Assembly (NCBI RefSeq): GCF_014651615.1 | Contig: NZ_BMXF01000001.1 | Location: forward strand, 1,335,731-1,399,730 | Reading direction: 5' to 3' | Length of the DNA stretch: 64,000 bases | From: Persicitalea jodogahamensis | GTDB lineage: Bacteria > Bacteroidota > Bacteroidia > Cytophagales > Spirosomataceae | In this document: piece after piece, positions 1 to 8,326 of the stretch | Layout: each line of letters starts with the position of its first letter | Numbering within the stretch: the first letter of the stretch is position 1 | Made by a program: the position numbers and the translations under genes | The notes under the pieces: model-generated | What the model saw: only the letters and a program-made list of their open reading frames with translations | Told to the model about the DNA's origin: nothing | Databases searched by the model: none

Positions 1-1046
1 ATGTGGACGTGCTGACTGTCATTTCGGACGAAGAAGCCGCTTACTTAAACTACATGAAAGTCAAGAATGGCTACGTGGTCGCTACGCAGACATTCGACAT
101 CAAGAAACAACTCGAAGAAAAGGATGAAGAGATTCTGGCCCTGATTATCCTGGAAATGCATGAGAAATACGGCTCCGACGCCAAAGAACTCATTTCCAAC
201 GTCACGCCCGATCTTGATATGAAGATTAATATTGTGGTACCGCAGATCGGCGATAAGAAAAAGCTGCTGGACATGTCGATGAAAAACGTCATGTTCTTCC
301 GCCGCGAAAAGGCGGAACGCCGGGCCGTCGAAGCCTCCGCCGCGACATCCAAGAAAGACCGTGTCCTGATCAAGCTTAAAGCCGATTTGCAACTCAAATC
401 CCTGCCCCGCCACATCGAGTGTTTTGACAACTCCAACATTCAGGGTACTAATCCCGTGGCGGCGATGGTGTGTTTTAAAGACGCCAAGCCTTCCAAAAAA
501 GACTACCGACATTATACAATTAAAACTGTGACGGGTGCCAACGACTTCGCCTCCATGAAGGAAGTAGTAGGCCGCCGCTACGCCCGGCTGCTCAACGAAG
601 AATCGCCGCTCCCCGACCTCATCGTGGTGGATGGCGGTAAGGGGCAACTCAGCGCCGCCGTGGATGCTCTCAAGGAATTGGGGATCTACGGCAAAGTACC
701 CATTATCGGCATCGCGAAGCGGTTGGAAGAAATTTATTTCCCCGGTGACTCGCTGCCGCTTTACATCGACAAAAAATCGGAATCATTGAAGCTCATTCAG
801 CAGGCCCGCGACGAAGCCCACCGCTTCGCCATTTCTTATCACCGCGACAAACGCAGCCGGGGTAGTTTGGTGAGCGAACTGGAAAACGTGGAGGGCATCG
901 GCAAGAAAACCGCCTCGGTACTTTTGAAACATTTCCGGGGCATCAAGGCCATCCGCGAAAGTACCCCCGAGCAATTAGCCGAGGTAGTTGGGCCGGACAA
1001 GGCGAAGAAGGTGAAGGCGTACTTTGAGAAGATGTTGGTGGAGTGA
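1..1046 (+). CDS. uvrC: UvrABC system protein C, C-terminal part (5' end outside window)
   Basis: This is the endonuclease subunit of nucleotide excision repair, which makes the dual incisions around lesions held by UvrB. The reading frame is open from the window edge, so the N-terminal GIY-YIG nuclease is missing here; about 347 residues remain. The visible part holds the RNase H-like UvrC domain. In visible-residue numbering these are the acidic motif CFDNSN near 140-145, IVVDGGKGQL near 207-216 and an EAHRFAI-type motif near 270. A C-terminal helix-hairpin-helix pair follows (VEGIGKKTASVLLKHF, then a second hairpin). The GTG at position 3 is an internal valine codon and not a start. The next gene is 82 bp downstream on the same strand. 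Family assignment is firm. Confidence 0.95.
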   Translation, partial: VDVLTVISDEEAAYLNYMKVKNGYVVATQTFDIKKQLEEKDEEILALIILEMHEKYGSDAKELISNVTPDLDMKINIVVPQIGDKKKLLDMSMKNVMFFRREKAERRAVEASAATSKKDRVLIKLKADLQLKSLPRHIECFDNSNIQGTNPVAAMVCFKDAKPSKKDYRHYTIKTVTGANDFASMKEVVGRRYARLLNEESPLPDLIVVDGGKGQLSAAVDALKELGIYGKVPIIGIAKRLEEIYFPGDSLPLYIDKKSESLKLIQQARDEAHRFAISYHRDKRSRGSLVSELENVEGIGKKTASVLLKHFRGIKAIRESTPEQLAEVVGPDKAKKVKAYFEKMLVE

Positions 1047-1128
1047 TTTTTTTTGGGAAAGATTCCAACCTTTTCCCGATCAAAGTAATCTCACGGAAGA
1101 AGCTGGATACTTAAAAAGCGAAAATTGA

Positions 1129-1512
1129 ATGAAAAAACTGCCCTTCTTTCTCTGTTCACTATGCATCTTAATTTTAGGTTGCAAGTCCAAAGATCCCCTT
1201 CCGGCGGAAGTCTGGTCTTCTGACTGCGTCGAGTTGGCCCCTTTCGAAGGTGCGTACCGCCTGACGGGTGTGTGCTGCGAGTACGTTTTGCTGCCAGCCA
1301 TTGAAACCAATAAAAAGCGTACTTTCAAAGTAAAGGGTAGTTATCATTCCTTCACCGGAGCAGGCTATACGGATATACCAATAGAAATAACGGGTAATCT
1401 GGCTCCGAATGATACGACGCTAACTTTGAAGTACGCCGTAAATTCCCAGGAAAACGTTTTTGTGCTGAATCCGGGAAGTGCAGAAATGAAATGTCAATGT
1501 TTTTGCTATTGA
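1129..1512 (+). CDS. Small Cys-rich putative lipoprotein, unknown function
   Basis: A 127-residue protein with a short positive N-terminus, a hydrophobic stretch and a lipobox ending LILGC, with the lipidated cysteine at residue 18. It is probably anchored in the outer or inner membrane facing the periplasm. The mature part has several further cysteines, including a CC pair near residue 49 and a terminal CQCFCY cluster, which could form disulfides or bind metal (inference). I recognise no family. It ends 4 bp before the next gene, so the two are very likely translated from one message. The start is the ATG giving a complete signal peptide. Confidence 0.7.
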   Translation: MKKLPFFLCSLCILILGCKSKDPLPAEVWSSDCVELAPFEGAYRLTGVCCEYVLLPAIETNKKRTFKVKGSYHSFTGAGYTDIPIEITGNLAPNDTTLTLKYAVNSQENVFVLNPGSAEMKCQCFCY

Positions 1513-1516
1513 ATGG

Positions 1517-2284
1517 ATGAGATTCAGATTTCTGCTACCGGCGTGCTGTCTACTCCTTCTGCCGATAGCGGAAGGCTTGGCGTTCACACCTGCTATTGCC
1601 AAAATTCATTTCACAATTGCGAATCGCACCGACGGCCGTATACTTTCGCTGCTTGTCCTCCAATCCGATGATTCTTCCTTTGCGACTTTTGATACACTGA
1701 GGACTATAGGGGAGTTTTCGCGAGGAATGATCATGGCAGGAGGGCCAAATAGTATGTTCAAGGCCTACCAAAAAATCATTATCCAAACTGATTATCGCGA
1801 ATTCGATACCGGGCCGTTAAGTTATGGTGGGCGATGCTCCGCTTTCTCGTTGGTGATGAGCCCGGAAGATTTGAAAGTTAGCCGCGACTACTCATACAAA
1901 ATAATGAGGTGGATTCGGCTGCTTTTAGTTATTTTCCTATTTACCTATATTATCAAAGGATTGCCACTTCTATTGATCGTTAGGCGTCGCTTCGGGCGTA
2001 TTTATAAGGATTTTTTAATATTGAACGGTATTTTTGCCATCTGTTTTCTCGTTTCGCTCAACTTTTCCTTTGGTGGAAGTCATGGAGAAGGCATTGAACG
2101 ATCAAGTATGTTCATCTACGCCATACTTCTGCTGACCGCGGCCCTGGAAACCTACCGTTACAGTGAGCAGGTGTCTGAATCATCGAAACGGCTTATCATT
2201 GCCATCGTTGTGAGTAATCTGCTATGGGCCTTTCCCGGCTATTTAGTAACGCTTTTCGGCGTATTTATTTTTAGTGGGTGTTAA
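1517..2284 (+). CDS. Hypothetical membrane protein, paired with the upstream lipoprotein
   Basis: A 255-residue protein with an N-terminal hydrophobic signal or anchor (about residues 5-25). An extracytoplasmic part of about 100 residues follows, then four hydrophobic segments near 132-155, 166-185, 197-212 and 226-253. A basic stretch (RRRFGRIYK) sits between the first two of these, consistent with a cytoplasmic loop. No catalytic motif or known family is apparent. Its start lies 4 bp after the stop of the lipoprotein gene, so the pair looks like a small two-gene unit acting at the cell envelope. It is convergent with the DUF58 gene, whose stop is only 18 bp away. Confidence 0.65.
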   Translation: MRFRFLLPACCLLLLPIAEGLAFTPAIAKIHFTIANRTDGRILSLLVLQSDDSSFATFDTLRTIGEFSRGMIMAGGPNSMFKAYQKIIIQTDYREFDTGPLSYGGRCSAFSLVMSPEDLKVSRDYSYKIMRWIRLLLVIFLFTYIIKGLPLLLIVRRRFGRIYKDFLILNGIFAICFLVSLNFSFGGSHGEGIERSSMFIYAILLLTAALETYRYSEQVSESSKRLIIAIVVSNLLWAFPGYLVTLFGVFIFSGC

Positions 2285-2302
2285 AAAACTACTGGTCCAA
2301 AC

Positions 2303-3217
2303 TCATCTCATTTTCGAATGCTTCACCAGATAAGCCGTCAAAATCGGATCGAAGCCCTGCGCGATATCGGCCTCGATGAAGTCGATTTTGTATTGCCCGC
2401 ATTTGAGCTTTAGATCCTGGTAGAATTTCTTGACAAACTCTTGGTACTGATCGCGTACCTGGTGCGGCTGCACCTTCACGCGCTCGCCCGATTCCAGGTC
2501 CACAAACTCGTAGGGTCGATCCTCAAAGGCAAACTCTTCCTCCGTGCGGCGGTCGGTGACGTGGAAGAGAAGTACTTCGTGCATATTATGGCGCAGGTGC
2601 TGCAGGGCCGAGAAAAGCTCTTCGCTATGCTCCAGATCCTCGAACATATCGCTGAAAAGTACCACCAGCGAACGCTTGTGAATTTTCTGGGCAATCAGGT
2701 GAATGACATCGGCCACCGAAGTTTTGCGCAGCGGGCGTGGCTTTTGGAGTAGTCCTTCCAGTTCCAGCAGAATTTTGTGGATGTGCGAGGGCGTGGATTT
2801 TACCTGCGTCTGCGTTTCGATTTCTTCCGAAAAAGTCGTCAGGCTCACGGCGTCCTTCTGGCGTTGCAGCAGGTGCGCCAAACAGGCTGCCGCCATAATA
2901 CTGAACGTGATTTTGCCGTAGTTTTCCTCGGGGTAGTACATCGAGGACGACGTATCGAGCAGCAAATGGCAGCGCAGGTTGGTTTCTTCCTCGTAACGTT
3001 TTACGAAGAGGCGGTCGGTCTTGGCAAATACCTTCCAATCCATATGGCGGGTACTTTCACCCGTATTATACAGCCGGTGCTCGGCAAACTCTACGGAAAA
3101 GCCGTGAAACGGGGATTTGTGCAACCCCGTGATGAAGCCTTCGACCATCTGCCGGGCCAGAAATTCCAGATTCCCGAACTCTCTTACCTTCGCTAAATCC
3201 AGTGGGCGTTTGTTCAT
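2303..3217 (-). CDS. DUF58 family protein with von Willebrand A-like domain
   Basis: About 304 residues. The N-terminal third carries the DUF58 signature (GESTRHMDWKVFAKTDRLF). A vWA-like fold follows whose metal-site motif DTSSS lies at about residues 88-92. DUF58 proteins are usually encoded with MoxR-type AAA+ ATPases and BatA/BatB-like proteins and are thought to act in envelope or complex-assembly processes; no MoxR gene is visible here. The frame is open back to a TTG at 3232, but the ATG at 3217 is the more ordinary start and is used. The protein is soluble, with no membrane segment. Its biochemical role is unknown; the family assignment is confident. Confidence 0.85.
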   Translation of the reverse strand: MNKRPLDLAKVREFGNLEFLARQMVEGFITGLHKSPFHGFSVEFAEHRLYNTGESTRHMDWKVFAKTDRLFVKRYEEETNLRCHLLLDTSSSMYYPEENYGKITFSIMAAACLAHLLQRQKDAVSLTTFSEEIETQTQVKSTPSHIHKILLELEGLLQKPRPLRKTSVADVIHLIAQKIHKRSLVVLFSDMFEDLEHSEELFSALQHLRHNMHEVLLFHVTDRRTEEEFAFEDRPYEFVDLESGERVKVQPHQVRDQYQEFVKKFYQDLKLKCGQYKIDFIEADIAQGFDPILTAYLVKHSKMR

Positions 3218-3276
3218 TGCTTTTTTTATCAAAATCTAACTCCCACGAATATACGAAGCAAATCGGTAAGTGATGC

Positions 3277-3759
3277 TCAGTACAGGAAACCTTCGTCCTC
3301 TTCGGCTACCAGCGTTTCGCGCGCCTGATAATCGGTGGGCAAGTTTTTGCGCAGGAGCCGTTTTTTGGGAAGATTCATCACCAAACCATCGGCCCCGATG
3401 ACTTTCAGACGCACTTTGGCTATGCCGCTCTGGATCATCCCTATCTGGTGGGCGGCAGATTTACTAATGTCGATTATTCGAGTTTTGGAGAATGGTCCCC
3501 GGTCAGTCACGCGGACATTGACCTTGCGGTTGTTTTTGAGGTTTGTAACCTCAATTAAGGTATTGTAGGGAAGGGTGGGGTGGGCGGCGGTTAATTCTTT
3601 GTTGCTGAACAGTTCACCGTAGGAGGTTTGACGGCCGTTGAACTTGGGAGAGTAGTAGGAGGCCATCCCGGTTTCGATTTTTCCCATGTACTCCTGCATT
3701 TGGGGGGAGGGGTCGGACAGGCTGACCATCAGGAAAATGTAGAACGCTTGTAAATTCAT
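3277..3759 (-). CDS. RlpA-like double-psi beta-barrel protein
   Basis: A 160-residue protein with a hydrophobic N-terminus followed by a double-psi beta-barrel at about residues 28-122. RlpA-type motifs are GMASYYS (31-37), AAHPTLPYNT (58-67), VRVTDRGPF (82-90) and the conserved aspartate of RIIDIS (97). Members of this family bind or cleave peptidoglycan strands lacking stem peptides, sometimes at the septum. This copy has no SPOR domain and is short, as is common for periplasmic Bacteroidota versions. Whether it is an active lytic transglycosylase cannot be told from sequence. It lies 59 bp upstream of the DUF58 gene on the same strand. Confidence 0.85.
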   Translation of the reverse strand: MNLQAFYIFLMVSLSDPSPQMQEYMGKIETGMASYYSPKFNGRQTSYGELFSNKELTAAHPTLPYNTLIEVTNLKNNRKVNVRVTDRGPFSKTRIIDISKSAAHQIGMIQSGIAKVRLKVIGADGLVMNLPKKRLLRKNLPTDYQARETLVAEEDEGFLY

Positions 3760-3957
3760 ACCAAAGGTTTTAGATGAAACATCTGGCCCGCTTCATTATC
3801 TTAATTGAATCGGAAGGGAAACGAGCCGCTACTGGTAATTTTCGACAAAGGTAACGGAATGATTATTAGTACAAATACAAGTCATTTAATTAGTATAATT
3901 AATTAGTAGTAATGTTATATTTTAGGGGGTTCAAGCGCGTTACGACTGGCTGGAATG

Positions 3958-3988
3958 TTTGTTCAGAGCAATAAACTTTCTATTTTAG
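3958..3988 (+). promoter_or_regulatory. Bacteroidota-type promoter for the DUF3276 gene
   Basis: TTTG at 3958-3961, a 19-base spacer, then TATTTTAG at 3981-3988. This fits the phylum consensus TTTG-N19-21-TAnnTTTG with one mismatch. It places the start of transcription about 20 bases before the GTG start of the next gene. Confidence 0.6.
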
Positions 3989-4017
3989 CGTTCGATTTAA
4001 CTTTTAACTACTAAATA

Positions 4018-4365
4018 GTGGAAGACAGAGAGCAGATCTACTCCAACCGGGTCAGGGCCGGGAAACGCACGTACTTTTTTGATGTCCGGGCCACCCGCGC
4101 TAACGATTACTACCTCACAATCACCGAAAGCCGCCGCCACACCGATGGAGAAGGGTTCAGCTACGAAAAACACAAACTGTTTCTGTACAAAGAGGATTTC
4201 GATAAATTTATCGAAGCCTTGCAGGATACGGTCGATCATGTAAAGGAGGAACTCCTGCCCGATGTTGACTTCACTCAATACGAACCAAAGGAGGAGGAGC
4301 TTAATGGCCAGGCCGACAAAACCGATTTTAAATTAGGCGAAGGGTCAGATTTGAAATGGGAATAG
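4018..4365 (+). CDS. DUF3276 family (PUR-alpha-like) nucleic-acid-binding protein
   Basis: A 115-residue protein matching the DUF3276 family, a single PUR-type repeat found almost throughout Bacteroidota. Recognisable conserved segments are IYSNRVRAGKRTYFFDVR (about 7-24), DYYLTITESRR (about 30-40) and a helix KEDFDKFIEAL (about 59-69). PUR repeats bind single-stranded DNA or RNA; the role in this phylum is not established. The C-terminal 30 residues are acidic and lysine-rich and probably disordered. The start is GTG, the only candidate giving the family's usual N-terminus. A promoter lies just upstream and a hairpin terminator downstream, so it is probably monocistronic. Confidence 0.88.
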   Translation: MEDREQIYSNRVRAGKRTYFFDVRATRANDYYLTITESRRHTDGEGFSYEKHKLFLYKEDFDKFIEALQDTVDHVKEELLPDVDFTQYEPKEEELNGQADKTDFKLGEGSDLKWE

Positions 4366-4438
4366 TTGTTTGAGTTGAGGGTGACCTTTGCCCGGAATTG
4401 CGCTTCTGAGATTCCTTCTTATACGATGTACTTTACCG

Positions 4439-4473
4439 GCCTTCGGGATTCATTCCGAAGGCTATTTAGTTTT
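4439..4473 (+). terminator. Intrinsic terminator after the DUF3276 gene
   Basis: A perfect 8-bp stem (GCCTTCGG at 4439-4446 pairing with CCGAAGGC at 4455-4462) with an 8-base loop. It is followed by a T-rich tail (TATTTAGTTTTT). It lies 74 bp after the stop codon. Confidence 0.65.
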
Positions 4474-4496
4474 TAGGCAGGTAATCTGTACTTTTG
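4466..4496 (+). promoter_or_regulatory. Probable ychF promoter
   Basis: TACTTTTG at 4489-4496 matches the TAnnTTTG -7 element exactly. TTAG at 4466-4469, 19 bases upstream, is one mismatch from TTTG. The promoter partly overlaps the T-tail of the preceding terminator and would give a leader of about 90 bases. Confidence 0.55.
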
Positions 4497-4593
4497 CGGT
4501 TTAATTGATATCAAGCTTAGGTATTTGGTGCATAGATACTTACAGAAAGAATATTAATTACCCATCATCCATTGTCAATTATCCACTGAATAA

Positions 4594-5694
4594 ATGAGTT
4601 TACAATGCGGAATTGTCGGATTGCCCAACGTCGGGAAATCCACACTTTTTAACGCCATATCGACGGGTAAGGCCGAAGCAGCCAACTACCCATTCTGTAC
4701 TATTGAACCCAATGTAGGGGTCGTTACTGTCCCCGACGAGCGACTGGAAGTGCTGACCGGATTGGTTAAGCCCCAGAAGGTATTGCCGACGATCATCGAG
4801 TTCGTGGATATTGCTGGGCTGGTGAAAGGGGCAAGTCAGGGAGCAGGGCTGGGCAATAAGTTTTTGGCCAATATCCGCGAAGTGGATGCCATTGTACACG
4901 TCATCCGCTGCTTCGAGGACGAGAATGTCGTTCACGTCGAGGGCAGGGTCGATCCGGTGTTTGATAAGGAAATTATAGACATCGAATTGCAGCTCAAAGA
5001 CCTTGAATCGGTCAACAAGAAGATTCAGAAAGTCGAAAAAGCCGTTCGTACCGGCGACGCCAAAGCCAAAGCCGAGCTGCAAATCCTGCAAGATTACAAA
5101 GCCGCTCTGGAAGCAGGACGCAGTGCCCGGACGCTGGCTTATACAAAAGAAGAAAGGGAAAGCGCCATTGGCGACCTTCAATTGCTCACCGTAAAGCCCG
5201 TGCTGTACGTTGCCAATGTCAATGAGGAGTCGATGCTCTCTGGCAATGAATATTCCGAAAAGCTCCGTGAGGCAGTTAAGGACGAGAACGCCGAAGTCGT
5301 GGTACTTTGCGCCGCCATTGAATCCCAGATTGCCGAAATAGAAGATCCCGAGGAGCACGAAATGTTTCTGACGGAGTATGGATTGAAGGAAGCCGGACTG
5401 GATCGGCTCATAAGAGCTTCATACTCGTTACTGGACCTGATCACTTACTTCACAGCGGGAGTAAAAGAAGTGCGGGCCTGGACTATCCGGCGCGGCTGGA
5501 AGGCACCACAGGCAGCGGGCGTCATTCACTCCGACTTCGAGAAGGGCTTTATTCGGGCCGAGGTGATCAAGATTCCCGATTACCAGCAATACAAAACCGA
5601 AGCGGGTGTGAAGGAAGTAGGAAAAATGGCTGTGGAAGGAAAAGAGTATGTGGTGCAGGATGGCGACGTGATGCACTTCCGCTTCAACGTCTGA
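4594..5694 (+). CDS. ychF: Redox-regulated ATPase YchF (Obg family)
   Basis: A 366-residue protein of the universally conserved YchF/OLA1 P-loop family. The G1 loop [11 protein letters not shown] is at about residues 9-19, the G3-type DIAG at about 73-76, and a coiled-coil insertion at about 130-175. A C-terminal TGS domain contains [25 protein letters not shown], and the protein ends in the family-typical MHFRFNV. YchF prefers ATP over GTP, binds ribosomes and influences translation initiation and stress responses in other bacteria. Length is normal. It has its own promoter about 100 bp upstream and stands alone between convergent neighbours. Confidence 0.97.
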   Translation: MSLQCGIVGLPNVGKSTLFNAISTGKAEAANYPFCTIEPNVGVVTVPDERLEVLTGLVKPQKVLPTIIEFVDIAGLVKGASQGAGLGNKFLANIREVDAIVHVIRCFEDENVVHVEGRVDPVFDKEIIDIELQLKDLESVNKKIQKVEKAVRTGDAKAKAELQILQDYKAALEAGRSARTLAYTKEERESAIGDLQLLTVKPVLYVANVNEESMLSGNEYSEKLREAVKDENAEVVVLCAAIESQIAEIEDPEEHEMFLTEYGLKEAGLDRLIRASYSLLDLITYFTAGVKEVRAWTIRRGWKAPQAAGVIHSDFEKGFIRAEVIKIPDYQQYKTEAGVKEVGKMAVEGKEYVVQDGDVMHFRFNV

Positions 5695-5818
5695 CCACGG
5701 AAATTTGCGTTTTCTCTTAGCAAGCACAGGGCCTGAGCAACGCTCCATCAGGCTGAAATAAAATAGATTACAGCTGCATGGCCTGCCTGGATATTTTCCC
5801 GACAGGCTATTGTATTGG

Positions 5819-6241
5819 TCAGGAGTTCAGGAATGATCCCGGCGGAAAATGGTCGTTGGGGAGAGAACCGGGCCCATGCATCACCGCTCGCAGGGTACGG
5901 GCCATATGGATGAGGTCGTCTACGCGATAATGAGCTTTGCTCAACGTCGCCGGGCTGTAACCCTGCTTGATGAGCTGCACAAACAATTCACGTAGTAAGT
6001 GCAGCTCATCGACGTGGACTGAGAAGTCATTCACGACGAACATCTGAAATCCGCGATCTTCCTCCTGGTGAAAATAGATCACCAGGTGAAAATCGTTGCC
6101 GTTGAAAAAACTGCGGACGTGGTCTTTGTCAAAATCCTCGGGCATTTCTTTATGGTCGACCAGCAGATCGATAATCTCGGTTTCGCGGCGGGTGACCAGC
6201 AGATCGGGCGAGATATTAAAACTTTCCGGACGGTGAGACAT
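5819..6241 (-). CDS. Conserved hypothetical protein
   Basis: About 140 residues from the ATG at 6241; an in-frame GTG at 6250 is less likely. The protein is soluble, rich in His, Asp and Glu, and has no signal peptide or membrane segment. A segment with alternating hydrophobics (FHLVIYFHQ, about 49-57) is followed by a helical stretch (ELHLLRELFVQLIKQGYSP, about 79-97), which suggests a small alpha/beta domain. I recognise no family. It starts 56 bp after the stop of the plug-protein gene on the same strand, so the two may be co-transcribed. Confidence 0.6.
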   Translation of the reverse strand: MSHRPESFNISPDLLVTRRETEIIDLLVDHKEMPEDFDKDHVRSFFNGNDFHLVIYFHQEEDRGFQMFVVNDFSVHVDELHLLRELFVQLIKQGYSPATLSKAHYRVDDLIHMARTLRAVMHGPGSLPNDHFPPGSFLNS

Positions 6242-6297
6242 GGATATCACTGTTTTAGGTTTGGCTTAAGACAATTTAAGTCAAAAATCCCGCAAAA

Positions 6298-7596
6298 TCA
6301 ACGGCGCCGGTTCCACTCTACCGTCCGGTAGCCGACCAACTTATCGGCGCGGGCAGCGGGCGGGCGGTTGTACACCAGAATGTCATAATCGTTTTCTGTC
6401 GCTGCGAAATTCCCTTCTATCACAGCCTCGTCTGACTTATTGGCATCGCCCTGAACTGCGGTGTAGTCGTAATTGATTACGCCCTGTTTGAGTAAAATTA
6501 CCGCCTGGTAAGCCTGAAGATCGACGTTGTAAGTCATGCGGTTGAGTTCGTTGAGCAGCCACAGGTTAAAGCTTCCGTTCACATACACTGACGCACCGGC
6601 TATCTCAGGCATCTTCAATGTAAAAACAACCGGCGTATAGTCAGCCTCGTCGCTGCCCATGCCCGACTCGCGCTGATCCACGATGTACTGGCCGTTTAGA
6701 TCGTCCATTTGAATATAGGCTCCGAAGGCTCTGGGCTTATCGGGCGAAAGTACCAGACGGGTGAACTCGCTGAGCCTTTCCAGTTCGTATACGCCGTAGC
6801 CCCGCGCCGACAGCGTCCGGCTGTCGAAGTAGCGGAATTCGTTGCCTCCGGGGAAAGTATTTTCCAGGTTGAAAAACTGATACTCCAGAACCGAATCGAA
6901 GGGGCGCACATTGGTGGGTTTGAAATCGCTCTTGGCCTTGTCCCAACGGAAATTTTGCCGCATCACGACCTTCAGATCGCTCTGCGGCGCCACTACCTGA
7001 TACCCTTTGTAATCAAGGCTGAAATCGATTTGCTGATCGGTGCGCTGCTCGCGGATACCTTGCGAGAAGCGCGCCTGCGCCGCAATGCGTACTTTGTTTT
7101 CATAGACCATGAACCGCCGCGTGAAAACTACCCGCCGTTGCCGCTCGGAGTACACCACCAGCACATAGTTGCCCGAGACTTTCAGGCGCGGGATCTGAAA
7201 ACGATAGTGGTAGTAGGGGACTTTGGTGCTGAACGACTGCTTGAATTCCGTGATAGGGTAGTCGTTGTACTCATAGGTAAACTCAATATCGTTCAGCGCA
7301 GATTTGTTCCAATCGGCATTGCAGTGAATCAGCTTGGCGCGGAAGCCACGGTAGTCGGCAGTCATATCGTCGAATTCCAGCGTGAGCGGCCGGTCGCCAT
7401 CGAGCGGAATCACCGCCGGGCCAATCAACCGCCGGGGATCGTCGGGATTATAAGCGGCGGGGTAGAGCAGCACGGTTTTTATATTTTCCTGATAGATATA
7501 GTCTTCCAGTCGAACATCTTCTGCCCGCGGTTGAGCAAAGGTTTCTGGAAAAGAATAGATGAGCAGGAGCAGTATTGGCAGGCAGTAGTGACGCAT
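6298..7596 (-). CDS. Type IX secretion system plug protein (DUF5103)
   Basis: A 432-residue protein with a cleavable signal peptide (about 1-21, ending FPETFAQ) followed by the DUF5103 architecture: an N-terminal beta-sandwich (from about 25, EDVRLEDYIY) and further beta-rich domains. In Flavobacterium a DUF5103 protein was identified as the Plug that closes the periplasmic side of the SprA translocon when it is not engaged with cargo. That role is inferred here from family membership. It is consistent with a T9SS cargo encoded in this window (the M43 protease at 26.8-29.2 kb). No other T9SS gene is adjacent. Confidence 0.88.
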   Translation of the reverse strand: MRHYCLPILLLLIYSFPETFAQPRAEDVRLEDYIYQENIKTVLLYPAAYNPDDPRRLIGPAVIPLDGDRPLTLEFDDMTADYRGFRAKLIHCNADWNKSALNDIEFTYEYNDYPITEFKQSFSTKVPYYHYRFQIPRLKVSGNYVLVVYSERQRRVVFTRRFMVYENKVRIAAQARFSQGIREQRTDQQIDFSLDYKGYQVVAPQSDLKVVMRQNFRWDKAKSDFKPTNVRPFDSVLEYQFFNLENTFPGGNEFRYFDSRTLSARGYGVYELERLSEFTRLVLSPDKPRAFGAYIQMDDLNGQYIVDQRESGMGSDEADYTPVVFTLKMPEIAGASVYVNGSFNLWLLNELNRMTYNVDLQAYQAVILLKQGVINYDYTAVQGDANKSDEAVIEGNFAATENDYDILVYNRPPAARADKLVGYRTVEWNRRR

Positions 7597-7700
7597 ATTT
7601 TGAAGAGATAGGAACGAATCGGTTTTTCCAAAACAAACGAAAAGTATACCAGCATCGCCTAATTGTCAGTGGATTTATCGGGATTGCCTCAGGAAATCGC

Positions 7701-7708
7701 TATTTTTG
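7701..7708 (+). promoter_or_regulatory. Possible -7 element for the Uma2 gene
   Basis: TATTTTTG fits TAnnTTTG exactly and ends 14 bases before the chosen ATG. No convincing -33 element is seen, so the assignment is tentative. If real, the leader is under 10 bases. Confidence 0.35.
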
Positions 7709-7722
7709 AAAAAAAAGAAGCC

Positions 7723-8316
7723 ATGACCATGACCGCCCAACCTAAGCAAAAGTACTCGCCCGAAGAATACCTGCAACTGGAACGCGCGGCCGAATACAAA
7801 AGCGAATACTATCGAGGCGAAATATTCGCGATGGCCGGAGCCAGCCGCAATCACAACCGGATCGTAGGAAATCTAAACGGGCTGTTCTATAATTTTTTAC
7901 TGGCTAAACCCTGTAATTTCTATCCCAGCGACATGAGGGTGCACGTTCCTGCCAATGGGCTTTACACTTACCCGGACTTGCTGGTGGCGTGCGGGCAGGA
8001 GGAATACCTGGATGATGAAACTGACACGCTACTCAACCCAAAAATCATTATTGAAGTACTTTCCAAGAGTACTGGAAGCTACGACCGTGGCGATAAATTC
8101 GAAATGTATCGGAGCATTCCCACACTCATGGAATACGTTTTGGTCGACTCTCGCCGTGTCAAAGCCGAGGTGTGGAGAAAAGAAGAAGGGACGTGGCTGC
8201 TAGCCATCGAGACTAACGACCTCGAGTCAAACCTCGAACTGAAAAGTATAGATTTTACACTCTCGTTACACGACGTATACAATAACACCGAGGGCATAAG
8301 GTTTGGGTGGGATTAA
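7723..8316 (+). CDS. Uma2 family (DUF820) PD-(D/E)XK nuclease-like protein
   Basis: A 197-residue protein with the restriction-endonuclease-like core of the Uma2/DUF820 family. It has the opening KYSPEEYLQLE, then GEIFAMAGAS, then SDMRV, YPD at 83-85 (catalytic aspartate) and IIIEVLSKST at 108-117 (E111 and K115 completing the PD...ExK pattern), then YDRGDKFEMYRSIPTL. The family is very abundant in Cyanobacteria and Cytophagales; nuclease activity and target are generally unproven. The frame is open upstream to a TTG at 7663, but the ATG at 7723 gives the family N-terminus. The stop lies 10 bp from the convergent ABC-F gene. Confidence 0.85.
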   Translation: MTMTAQPKQKYSPEEYLQLERAAEYKSEYYRGEIFAMAGASRNHNRIVGNLNGLFYNFLLAKPCNFYPSDMRVHVPANGLYTYPDLLVACGQEEYLDDETDTLLNPKIIIEVLSKSTGSYDRGDKFEMYRSIPTLMEYVLVDSRRVKAEVWRKEEGTWLLAIETNDLESNLELKSIDFTLSLHDVYNNTEGIRFGWD

Positions 8317-8326
8317 CTGAAACCCC

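Noticed and set aside
1047-1077. T8 run and GGGAAA/TTTCCC inverted repeat after uvrC as a terminator
   Set aside because: The T-run precedes the stem instead of following it, and the stem is short.
4600-5358. 252-codon open frame opposite ychF
   Set aside because: It is fully antisense to a universally conserved gene and is explained by the codon bias of ychF.
6709-7611. 300-codon open frame opposite the T9SS plug gene
   Set aside because: It is antisense to a well-supported signal-peptide protein, and its sequence has no domain and biased composition.
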